Shown here: one piece after another, positions 37,476 through 45,531 of the stretch
How the letters are laid out: the number at the start of each line of letters is the position of its first letter
Numbering within the stretch: the first letter of the stretch is position 1
Origin: 66-474 sp044464225
GTDB lineage: Bacteria; Pseudomonadota; Gammaproteobacteria; Xanthomonadales; Rhodanobacteraceae
DNA length: 64,000 nucleotides
Reading direction: 5' to 3'
Assembly: GCA_044464225.1 (NCBI GenBank)
Contig: JBIQLN010000002.1
Location: forward strand, 62,001-126,000
Translations under genes and position numbers: made by a program
The notes under the pieces: generated by a model
What the model was told of the DNA's origin: nothing
The model's input: the letters and a program-made list of their open reading frames with translations, nothing else
Databases searched by the model: none

Positions 37476-38798
37476 TCAGGATCGCGCTCGCCCGGTCTCG
37501 TCGACAACATGCCGCGTCGCGTGTCGGCGCTTGTCCGGCTTCAATAACGCCGCCATCCGCATGAAACTCGCCGCATCCCGTTCAGGCTTGACGTCGAGAA
37601 TGTGTGCCAATAACGCGTAGACGTCCACGTTGGGAAACGGTGGTACTTCAATGCCTACACGGAACGACGGCCCCTCTGCGATGAACAGGGCACGCATCGA
37701 AGGGGCGGTGTTGTCGTACCCATGAACCCCATGAAGCACGTAACCGCGATGCTCTGTGGCCCAGTGCGTGGTGATCACCCAACCAGGTGGCGCCAAACAG
37801 ACAATTTGCGGGACACGTGGATTATGGCCATAGTGTAGATGCGGCGGCAGATGCTGTTTGCGCCAGCAGCGTATGTGCGAATGCTGCGCAAGCAACTCTG
37901 TTACTGCCTCGGCACCGGCAAGGCCACGATGCGGGTTAACGCCTGCCATTGCACCCAACGTGACCACGTGGATGGCACGGCGATTAATGATGTCGTCAAG
38001 GTAGACTTCATGACCCGACGGGATTTGTGCCATACCGTGATCGGAAACAATGACTATGTCCGTATTGGCGTATTGGCCATCCCGTCGCAGTCCTTCCACT
38101 AGGCTGCCAATCGCACCATCAACTTCCCGCAGCGCGGCATTCATTTGAGGTGAGTATGGTCCGTAATGGTGGCCTACGCTATCGACGAGTTCGTAGTGCA
38201 GCATAATGAAACGCGGTCGCTCGCTTGGCGGAAGACGGAGCCAGTGCAGCACATGTGCCGTCTCCTGATAGGGCGTTCCCACCAGCTGACCGTTGAGGTG
38301 GAAATCTGGCCTTGTGCCATCGATCGGAACTTCGCCGCTTGGCCATGACACCTCAGCGGCCCGTATCCTCTCTCGCTGCACGTTTAACCACAATGGCGTA
38401 GCACCCGACCACCAGCGTGGATTCATCGTTGTTGAGTAGTGCTCCATTTCGAAATCTTCGGGTTGGATTCGAGAATCGGCGATGTCGTTACTCACAATTC
38501 CATGCTGGTCGGGGTACAGTCCCGTCAAAAAGGTGTAATCGTTGGGCTCCGTGACGGTCGGAAACGACGGGATCAACCAGCGCGCGTGCACGCCGTGAGC
38601 CGCCAGTTCGTCGAGGACGGGGCTTTCGCCGCGCGCAAGGTAATCGGCACGATAGCCATCGATCGAAATCAAAATGACCTCGGGAACTACGTGCGATGAA
38701 AGCTCCAACGTTCCCTCGCGCCGGGTCGGTGCTGCCGAGCAGGCAACGAGCGCGATCGCGAAATTCAGGGCGACAATGAACCGAACTACGTGCCGCAT
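37476..38798 (-). CDS. Alkaline phosphatase/NPP-family nucleotide pyrophosphatase-phosphodiesterase lipoprotein
   Basis: A 440-residue periplasmic enzyme with a lipobox-like IALVAC (Cys20). The alkaline phosphatase superfamily core shows ISIDGYRADYL (metal-binding Asp47), then FPTVTEPNDYTFLTGLYPDQHG, where Thr83 is the expected nucleophile. Later metal ligands lie in VSDHGM and HGYDN. Substrates of this family include nucleotide diphosphates and phosphodiesters. Base composition is somewhat poorer in GC than upstream DNA, in line with the transferred stretch. Stop-to-start distance to the GDPD gene is 86 bases. Confidence 0.9.
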   Translation of the reverse strand: MRHVVRFIVALNFAIALVACSAAPTRREGTLELSSHVVPEVILISIDGYRADYLARGESPVLDELAAHGVHARWLIPSFPTVTEPNDYTFLTGLYPDQHGIVSNDIADSRIQPEDFEMEHYSTTMNPRWWSGATPLWLNVQRERIRAAEVSWPSGEVPIDGTRPDFHLNGQLVGTPYQETAHVLHWLRLPPSERPRFIMLHYELVDSVGHHYGPYSPQMNAALREVDGAIGSLVEGLRRDGQYANTDIVIVSDHGMAQIPSGHEVYLDDIINRRAIHVVTLGAMAGVNPHRGLAGAEAVTELLAQHSHIRCWRKQHLPPHLHYGHNPRVPQIVCLAPPGWVITTHWATEHRGYVLHGVHGYDNTAPSMRALFIAEGPSFRVGIEVPPFPNVDVYALLAHILDVKPERDAASFMRMAALLKPDKRRHATRHVVDETGRARS

Positions 38799-39009
38799 GG
38801 TGGGCTCCGATAAACGCGCGCAAAGTATGAGCTTGCTTATCTTTCACGAAGCTGTCGTTTCACGAACAGCTCTGCCTCCGTTGCCCATTGTTCAGCAGCG
38901 AAGAAGACAATTGATATCCTTTGCCACAACTGCTCAACCAAACCCTTTGCACAGGCATAAAGGAGCGCCACCGCAAAGCGCTCCAAAGCTGTGACCAGAG
39001 ACTAAACGA
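38799..39009. other. Intergenic stretch before the IS remnant
   Basis: 211 bases with no coding frame I believe. It has a small hairpin, GGAGCGC (38962-38968) and GCGCTCC (38978-38984), and relatively high AT. It joins the NPP gene to the decayed insertion sequence. Confidence 0.4.
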
Positions 39010-39723
39010 GTGGCCCGTTGGAGGGTAAGCCCGCCGGGCAGCTCGCAGCACAGGGCATTGCCACTACTCAGGGCCGAGCCGCCGCGTTGCGGGCTAAGCG
39101 CTGAACCGACGGCCAAGGACCGGGAGATGAGTGAACAACTGCTGGCCACCCCGCAGGCGATGCCGCACTTCGGGTACCGACGTATGGCGGCGCGCCTGAG
39201 TCTCGGCGGATCGCGGCCGCGTCCCATGCGCCACATGCGCGTGAACATTCCATGTCGCGGACAACGGCGCCGGCGATCCGGCAGCGACATCCGTCTTCCC
39301 GATGCGGTGCGCCCGAACGCGGCCTGGTGCTACGAGCTTGTCCACGACCTGTTGGTCAATGGTCGCTCGTTGAAGCTGCTGGCGTGCGTGCAGGCCGAAT
39401 ACACCCGGGAGTGCCTGGCGATCGAGTTGGGAGCACGCCCATGGCGCCGAGTTCACGGCTGCCAAGTCCATGCGCAGGCTGCGCGATCAGGGCCATCGGG
39501 CCGACCTTCGTCGCATCGGCAACCCTTGGCAGAACGGCTGCGTGGAAAGCTTCAACGGCAATCTGCGCGACAAACTGCTGAACAGCGTGTGGTTCTGATC
39601 GAACGCTGTCGGACGTTCTACAACAAGCAACGACCGCACCGTGCGCACCACAACCAACCACTCGCCAAGATTCGCCGAAACTGGATCGAACCCGCTACCA
39701 TCGAACCAAGACTCACCGCCTGA
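39010..39723 (+). pseudogene. Decayed IS3-family transposase (orfB) remnant
   Basis: Recognisable but broken IS3-type orfB text in more than one frame: KDREMSEQLLA...FGYRRMAARL, then ECLAIELG (equivalent of TRECLAIEV), then in a shifted frame HGAEFTAAKSMRRLRDQG and NGCVESFNGNLRDKLLN, the equivalent of the DDE segment with its final Glu. It then returns to a frame with RPHRAHHNQPLAK. The full start, the usual orfA and clear terminal inverted repeats are missing. It marks a boundary of the AT-richer stretch. Confidence 0.8.
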
Positions 39724-39798
39724 GTGGTTACAAAAAAACGCCTCAGGTCACCTCCTGTCTTCAGTCCACCCCACACGTGCCCTTGACGGAGTACCAAG

Positions 39799-40533
39799 AT
39801 GAAGCGCTATGAAGTGATCCCGGAGATTGTAGAGGGAAAAAACATTGTTATTCCAGATTATTCAGGTAAAAAGTTCTCAGACGAAGAGGTACAAAAGAAC
39901 GCGCATCGGAGCTTCGTAACCGGTGCTGGCGCCAAATGGGAGGAGGGCGGTCGCGGCCAACTCGACTTCATGATCGCTCATGGACTAAAGCCCCACCATA
40001 AGCTTGTCGACATTGGGTGTGGGGCATTACGAGCAGGCCGTCATTTCGTCGACTATCTAGATGTTGGGAACTACTACGGTGTTGATGCAAATTACGATTT
40101 GGTGAGCCTAGGCTACAACAAAGAACTCACGGATGAGCAGCGTGCACGCCTTCCCGTACCACATCTGCGTGTGAATGAGCGCTTTGATGTAAATTTTGGC
40201 GTCAATATGGATTTTGCAATAGCACAGTCCGTATTTACCCATGTTTCATTGAATCACGTGATACTTTGTCTCCACCGATTGGCAAAGGTAATGAAACCTG
40301 GTGGATTATTTTTCGCAAGTATTTTTGAGCAGTCTGACGATCTGGAAATCGACCACATTTACCAATTGCACCCCAAGGGCAGAACATACTTTTTTGAAAA
40401 GAACCTTTTCTGGTATCGGCCTAAAGATATGCGACTTGCCGCATCCACTGGGCCATGGGAGTACGAGTACGTCGGAGACTATGGCAGCCCACAGCACCAG
40501 TTCATGGTTTCTTTTAGGCGATTGAAACGCTAA
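39799..40533 (+). CDS. SAM-dependent methyltransferase, AT-richer and probably acquired
   Basis: A 244-residue class I methyltransferase: motif I is LVDIGCGALRAGRHFVDYL, then VSLNHVILCLHRLAKVMKPGGLFFASIF. It uses AT-rich codons unlike the flanking genes, which suggests recent transfer. The start has GGAG seven bases upstream. It is in opposite orientation to the polymer locus, 75 bases from its end. The substrate is unknown; by context a glycan or a lipid-linked sugar is possible. Confidence 0.88.
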   Translation: MKRYEVIPEIVEGKNIVIPDYSGKKFSDEEVQKNAHRSFVTGAGAKWEEGGRGQLDFMIAHGLKPHHKLVDIGCGALRAGRHFVDYLDVGNYYGVDANYDLVSLGYNKELTDEQRARLPVPHLRVNERFDVNFGVNMDFAIAQSVFTHVSLNHVILCLHRLAKVMKPGGLFFASIFEQSDDLEIDHIYQLHPKGRTYFFEKNLFWYRPKDMRLAASTGPWEYEYVGDYGSPQHQFMVSFRRLKR

Positions 40534-40608
40534 CCGTAACCGATAGGATCCTGTTACGCGGCTATCGCACTCTGGTCGATCGTAGCATTGGAACGTCCAG
40601 CAGATTCA

Positions 40609-43600
40609 TCACAGTCCAAGGACTGTATCGAACTGGCTCATGGCTGTTCCACGGTAGGCGTCGGCATCAAAAGGACGAGGATTCAACTCGCCCTCTAAGA
40701 AGCGCAGCATGCCCTGCAGGAGGCCCTCAACAGAATTGTCGACAAGCTCACCATATTCCCCGCCCAAGACGCCGCGATTCCCATCAATATCGGTTGCGAT
40801 GACTGGCCTGCCCAGCGCCAGCGCTTCCAGCAAAACCATCGGCTGACCTTCGTGATTAGAGGAGAGAACGAAACAGTCGCATCGCACAAGAGCGGGGAAA
40901 GGGTTTGACCGTTGACCGGCTAAATAAACGACCGAACCCAGCCCCAATTCTTCTATTTGTCGGTCAAGAGACAAGCGCAGGACTCCCTCGCCCATTATCA
41001 CAAGTTTGGCGATCGGGCATTGTTTAACAAGTTCGGCGAACGCCCTAATCAGCTTCGCATGATCTTTTTCTGGCGATAGCCTACCCATGGTAAGAAAAGT
41101 CTTGGACGATCTTCCGAACCATGGCAACAGATCAGGATCAAGTTGCGATTCGGCCAATCGAGTTAGCGCCTGTCCATCTATTAAGTTGATGCACGATTTG
41201 AACTTGCTCTCGGAGATATGAAAGCGCTGCGCCAATTTTCTGCTGTTGACTCGAGCCATTTGCTCGGACACCGAGACTAGGCTCCTACAATCCGGGTAGA
41301 CGGTAAACAATCCACGTAAATATGGATGCTTAAGCACAAACTCTTCAAAGAAGTCGTTGTGGAGCCAGCAAATGCAAGGCTGACCTCCCCCCAGTGCAAA
41401 TAACATCACCCAGTAGGGGTTGTAGCCATCGAAGTCCAGTAGAAGGTCGAAATTTGTATTTCCAAAATTGCGGTGAAATTCACCCTGGTAAGCCTCTCGA
41501 AATACATCACGCATGGCAGAGGAAGCAAACTCTCGCCGCTGCTGGAATTTACTTGCTACCCATGCCTGTTCAACACTTTGCACAATGCGCCCGACGCGCC
41601 CCAGCACCGCAACGCCATTCGGCAGTTGGCGGAATTGCCGTAGCCAGCTCGGCTCTTTTTTGATGCGAAGGGGCTCGACAGCAACGGTTATCTGGTACTT
41701 ACCGGAATCCTCCAGTGCGTGCATCAGGTTGAGAAAAGATGTGTTGATACCGTTGGGCGCGAAGTGCCCTCCGAAGAATAACAACGATGGTCGCTCGTCG
41801 CGATACCGATTGACGACGTGAGTATCGTCGTCGGTCATGAAAAATGCCACCACCCTTGATGTCGCATTTCCGTCTTCATGGGGGCAGAATCGCTGCATGG
41901 CGCGTGCATATGTGGCAGCTTCATCTGTGCGCTTGGCCAGCCAATGCTGAATTGCCGCGGCCAGCTTCTGAACGTCGCGACACAAGGGCCCGGGCATTTC
42001 ACTGAAGTCAAAATACAATCCGCGCGACGATCTGTATTCCTCGAGATCGTAGGCATAGAAGAAGATGGGTCGCCGGGTCGGCAGAAAATCAAAAAAGATA
42101 CTGGAGTAATCCGTAACGAGAAGGTCCGCAATCGCTAACACGTCAGCGGTATCGATATCCGGCGGGGCAATCGCAACCGGCAGGCCTGCGTCACGCAATC
42201 CCGCTTCGCTGAAGGGGTGGCCTCGAAAAACCCACTGGCACGGTAGTTCAGCCAACTTACTGAGGTCGGACCGCAAGCGCTCAACGTCAACCTCGGCTTC
42301 GCCGAAAATGCCGCGCCAAGTGGGCGCGTAAAGCGCAATCGGCCGGTCAGGATCGAGACCAAGCCCTGCCCGCACCTGTGCGAGCCGTTCCGGCGTCGCG
42401 TTCAAGGTCCTGTCGATCCGCGGGTACCCGGTTTCGGCCAACTTTCCAGAAAAGATGCCACACACGTCAAAGTCCTTCATCAGCACATCACTGGTGTGCT
42501 CATTGGGCGAAATGACGTGCGTCGCATGCAGCAGGTTGCGCTGGATATTACGGTGGGAAAGAAATTCGTCGTCGGCGAGAATCGGCTTGCCCAATGTTTT
42601 CAATGGAGTACCGTGCCAAGTGTTGAGGTACTTTTGTTCGGGGCGGCGGGCGAACCAATAAGGAAAGGTCGAATCATTAACCAGATGGCTAGCAGTAGCC
42701 AAGTACCGGCGATACAGATCACTCTCATGCTCAACGAGGATGACATTGGCACGTGTCCGCAAGCCCGAAGGAATGATTGCGCCCGGCCCTATTACCCATA
42801 CATGCGTCCAATTGCAATATCCCGGATGATCTAGTAAGTACTCGAAGATTGCGTACGGATTGCCACCGATCGACGCGCCGTGTGTGCTTTCATAAAGGAT
42901 GGTTTCTCGCTGTACCGGTAACACCTGCACATGTTCCCGGTATTGCATATTTTCAAATAACGCGCTATTCGCCGCATTCGTTGCCGGATCCACACCGTGT
43001 GGCAGCCTAAACAGATACGTGTCACGGAACGCACTGCAAGCCTCCTCGAAGCGTTCGCCATGGAACAAGACTGTGCCGAGCCGATAATACCATTCGGGGC
43101 AATACGCATTGCTGCGTCTGACTGCAGCGGAGTATTCAACCGCAGCTCCTGACCAATCACCACGTCGCTCGCAGACCTTGCCCAGCAGATAGTGGCTCTC
43201 TGCATCGGTTGTGTCGTTCCCCAAGGCCCTGGTAAGAAGCTCCTCGCACGGAAAAGTGTCGAGATAGCTATTGAGCCAAGTGGAGTTCGGGGACGTGGCC
43301 GACCTGGTGTCTCCTTCGCTTACCGGCGTTGGTTGTGCACGCGTTTGCAGATACGCTCGGCACGCAGCTTTGTACTCACCGGCAGCGGCAAGCGCGAAAC
43401 CACATCGATACCACCAAAAGGGCATGGGTTTGGGGCTGAGTGTTGCCCCGGCAGCATAGGCGTCGGCGGCTTCCATAAAACGCTTTTGGCGTTCCAGCAC
43501 GAAGCCGTAGCGATAATGCCAGCGAGCGGCGTCAGGTTTCAGCGCAATTGCGCTGCGGTAAGACTGCTCGGCCTGCGTCCAGCGATAGCAGCGGTCGTGC

Positions 43601-44910
43601 GCCATACCGAGCCGGAAGTGAAGTTCGGCTGAGACCGGCTTACGCTCCAGTTCGCGAGCGTACGCTTCGGCTGCTTCCGCCCAATAGCCCCGCTTCTGAT
43701 GGAAAACACCGATCCCGAATTTCTCGGCATCCGTGCTTGAGTCGCAAGCAATGGCCATTTTGTAGGCAGCTCGCGAAGATTTCTCATCGCCGGCTCTTTC
43801 CCACATGAAACCCACGCGGTAATACCAAATTGCATCACCCTGCTTCAATTCAACGGCCCGTTGGTACGCTTCCGCAGCGAGCATGAAGCGGTTCATCTCT
43901 TCCTGAGCTTCACCGAGATGGAAGAACCAGTTGGCCTTTTCGGGATCGAGGTTGGTTGCCGCACTCCATGATTCGACTGCTTGCCACCACTTGCCCTGCT
44001 TTGCCAACACTGTCGCCAAACGCGCATGAAGCTTTGCGTTGTTCCAGTCAAGTGCCAGTGCTTTTGAGTACGCAGTTTCTGCTTCCGGTCGCCGCTTCAA
44101 GCGAGACAAAACAATTCCAAGGCGCGTGTATGCACTCACCGAAAATTCACGATCGGCGCGAAGCAAATCGACGGCAATGTCTGCCATCAGCTGCTGTTCG
44201 CTCTCGGAGGCCGTTCCGACACCCTTCCTTCCCAAGCCGTCTCGTGCTCCGCTTTGCAGGTAATGCACGAGCGGATTGGAAGTGTCGTCGGCCGACAAAT
44301 ACGTCAGCCAATACCAGGCAATATCAAATTCGGGCGATGGATCACGGAGTTCGCGGGCGCCGTACCGACAGAAGTGGGCGAGCGGCTCCAACTCGGACGC
44401 GGCGACATCCGGATTGTTTTTCAGGTAAAACTTTGCATCGAACATGCTGGACTTGGCGATGATGTCCAGGTCTCTTTTCCAAGTTCCTTCGTCACGTTTT
44501 CCTGATTTCGGTTTGGTGCTTCCAGCGCGACTCTCCCGGATCCCGGGCCGAGCGGCGCGTCCCTCACGCGATCCATGTTCGATGTAATGCCGGAACGGAT
44601 TGACACCGCTAGCCGCGACATCTGGATTGCTGCGCAGGTAGTACGCCGTGCTGAAGTTCTCCGCAGGATCGCGGCCTTCGGCTGCGCCGTGCCTCACGTA
44701 GTGCTGGATTGGGTCCATGCCCGAAGACGCGACATCCGGGTTATGCCGCACGTACCACGATTTGTCGAACATCCCGGAGGCTTCGATGACCGCGATTTCT
44801 TCGAGCGCCGGATCGATTTTCCGCGTGCGCCGAACTCGCCTTCCGACGCGGCGTAAAAGGCTGGGCTTTCGAATCATCGCTGGCGACGCCGGAAGTTCTT
44901 TGTCTATCAT
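40609..44910 (-). CDS. 1433-residue fusion: PDV repeats, TPRs, TagF-like glycerophosphotransferase, GT4
   Basis: A very long multi-domain enzyme for a glycerol-phosphate-containing polymer. Residues about 46-240 hold PDV repeats (WYVRHNPDVASSGMDPIQHY, YYLRSNPDVAASGVNPFRHY, FYLKNNPDVAASELEPLAHF, then a degenerate WYW copy). About 260-620 are TPR-like repeats (AETAYSKALALD, AAEAYQRAVELK, AEQSYRSAIALKP). From about 670 to 1000 lies a TagF/TagB domain with NTWHGTPLKTLG (about 768), YAPTWRG and TDYSSIFFDFLPT. From about 1038 to the end lies a GT4 domain (FFGGHFAPNGINTSFLNL, FLTMGRLSPEKDHAKLIRAF, SNHEGQPMVLLEALALGRPV). The start at 44910 is favoured over an ATG at 44997 that overlaps tagD. Confidence 0.9.
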   Translation of the reverse strand: MIDKELPASPAMIRKPSLLRRVGRRVRRTRKIDPALEEIAVIEASGMFDKSWYVRHNPDVASSGMDPIQHYVRHGAAEGRDPAENFSTAYYLRSNPDVAASGVNPFRHYIEHGSREGRAARPGIRESRAGSTKPKSGKRDEGTWKRDLDIIAKSSMFDAKFYLKNNPDVAASELEPLAHFCRYGARELRDPSPEFDIAWYWLTYLSADDTSNPLVHYLQSGARDGLGRKGVGTASESEQQLMADIAVDLLRADREFSVSAYTRLGIVLSRLKRRPEAETAYSKALALDWNNAKLHARLATVLAKQGKWWQAVESWSAATNLDPEKANWFFHLGEAQEEMNRFMLAAEAYQRAVELKQGDAIWYYRVGFMWERAGDEKSSRAAYKMAIACDSSTDAEKFGIGVFHQKRGYWAEAAEAYARELERKPVSAELHFRLGMAHDRCYRWTQAEQSYRSAIALKPDAARWHYRYGFVLERQKRFMEAADAYAAGATLSPKPMPFWWYRCGFALAAAGEYKAACRAYLQTRAQPTPVSEGDTRSATSPNSTWLNSYLDTFPCEELLTRALGNDTTDAESHYLLGKVCERRGDWSGAAVEYSAAVRRSNAYCPEWYYRLGTVLFHGERFEEACSAFRDTYLFRLPHGVDPATNAANSALFENMQYREHVQVLPVQRETILYESTHGASIGGNPYAIFEYLLDHPGYCNWTHVWVIGPGAIIPSGLRTRANVILVEHESDLYRRYLATASHLVNDSTFPYWFARRPEQKYLNTWHGTPLKTLGKPILADDEFLSHRNIQRNLLHATHVISPNEHTSDVLMKDFDVCGIFSGKLAETGYPRIDRTLNATPERLAQVRAGLGLDPDRPIALYAPTWRGIFGEAEVDVERLRSDLSKLAELPCQWVFRGHPFSEAGLRDAGLPVAIAPPDIDTADVLAIADLLVTDYSSIFFDFLPTRRPIFFYAYDLEEYRSSRGLYFDFSEMPGPLCRDVQKLAAAIQHWLAKRTDEAATYARAMQRFCPHEDGNATSRVVAFFMTDDDTHVVNRYRDERPSLLFFGGHFAPNGINTSFLNLMHALEDSGKYQITVAVEPLRIKKEPSWLRQFRQLPNGVAVLGRVGRIVQSVEQAWVASKFQQRREFASSAMRDVFREAYQGEFHRNFGNTNFDLLLDFDGYNPYWVMLFALGGGQPCICWLHNDFFEEFVLKHPYLRGLFTVYPDCRSLVSVSEQMARVNSRKLAQRFHISESKFKSCINLIDGQALTRLAESQLDPDLLPWFGRSSKTFLTMGRLSPEKDHAKLIRAFAELVKQCPIAKLVIMGEGVLRLSLDRQIEELGLGSVVYLAGQRSNPFPALVRCDCFVLSSNHEGQPMVLLEALALGRPVIATDIDGNRGVLGGEYGELVDNSVEGLLQGMLRFLEGELNPRPFDADAYRGTAMSQFDTVLGL

Positions 44911-44983
44911 GACCCTCGCCCGTACGGAAACCTGACGGAAAATACACCAGGCACCAGGGCCGGCAGCGGGGTGCGGTGCACGT

Positions 44984-45385
44984 TCAAGCCAAACCATTCC
45001 TGGCGAGCAGTGTCTGCTTGACCGCGGTGCTGGAAATATCGGCCGTGCGCGACAGGTACCGGACCTCGCAAACGTCTTTCAGGAAGTCGAACTGCCCGGC
45101 CCAATCGTCGCCGATGACGAACAGGTCCACGCCGTACTTGCGCACGTCATCGACCTTTTGTTCCCACGCCTCTTCCGGTATCACCAGATCGACGTAGCGG
45201 ATCGCCTCGAGGGTGGCCTTGCGGTTGGGGTAGTCGAGCAGGGAACTCTTGTGCTTCTTCGCGTTGAACTCGTCGGTGGAAAGGCCGACGATCAAGCGGT
45301 CACCCAGTTCGCGCGCACGGCGCAGCAAATTGATGTGTCCGATGTGCAGCACGTCGAAGGTGCCGTAGGTCAACACGGTGCGCAT
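44984..45385 (-). CDS. tagD: CTP:glycerol-3-phosphate cytidylyltransferase (TagD-like)
   Basis: A 133-residue nucleotidyltransferase of the HIGH family. The CTP-binding motif is HIGH at residues 14-17 (FDVLHIGHINLL). The C-terminal RTADISST-type motif is also present. It would make CDP-glycerol, the donor used by the TagF domains on each side. Start 45385 has AGGAGA upstream. It is followed by the 1433-residue protein gene, and the locus continues in the same direction. Confidence 0.92.
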   Translation of the reverse strand: MRTVLTYGTFDVLHIGHINLLRRARELGDRLIVGLSTDEFNAKKHKSSLLDYPNRKATLEAIRYVDLVIPEEAWEQKVDDVRKYGVDLFVIGDDWAGQFDFLKDVCEVRYLSRTADISSTAVKQTLLARNGLA

Positions 45386-45457
45386 TCAGTCTTCTCCTGA
45401 CGCCCCATTCCAGACCTTGCGCAGGCCCGTCCCGTCGAATGGATTTCGGGACATGGG

Positions 45458-45463
45458 AGTATA
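45458..45463 (-). promoter_or_regulatory. Possible -10 box upstream of tagD
   Basis: TATACT on the minus strand (45463-45458), 72 bases before the tagD start, in the 146-base gap after the GT2 gene. This could allow separate transcription of tagD and the large fusion. No convincing -35 box. Confidence 0.3.
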
Positions 45464-45531
45464 TCGGAGAGCTGGCACGCGCCGGTTCCGAGCACGTATA
45501 CGCGCACGCCCGGCATGGCTTGGATGAGCGG

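Noticed and set aside
44910..44997. ATG 44997 as the start of the large fusion
   Set aside because: It overlaps tagD, its AGGA is too close to the ATG, and the added residues have no family support.
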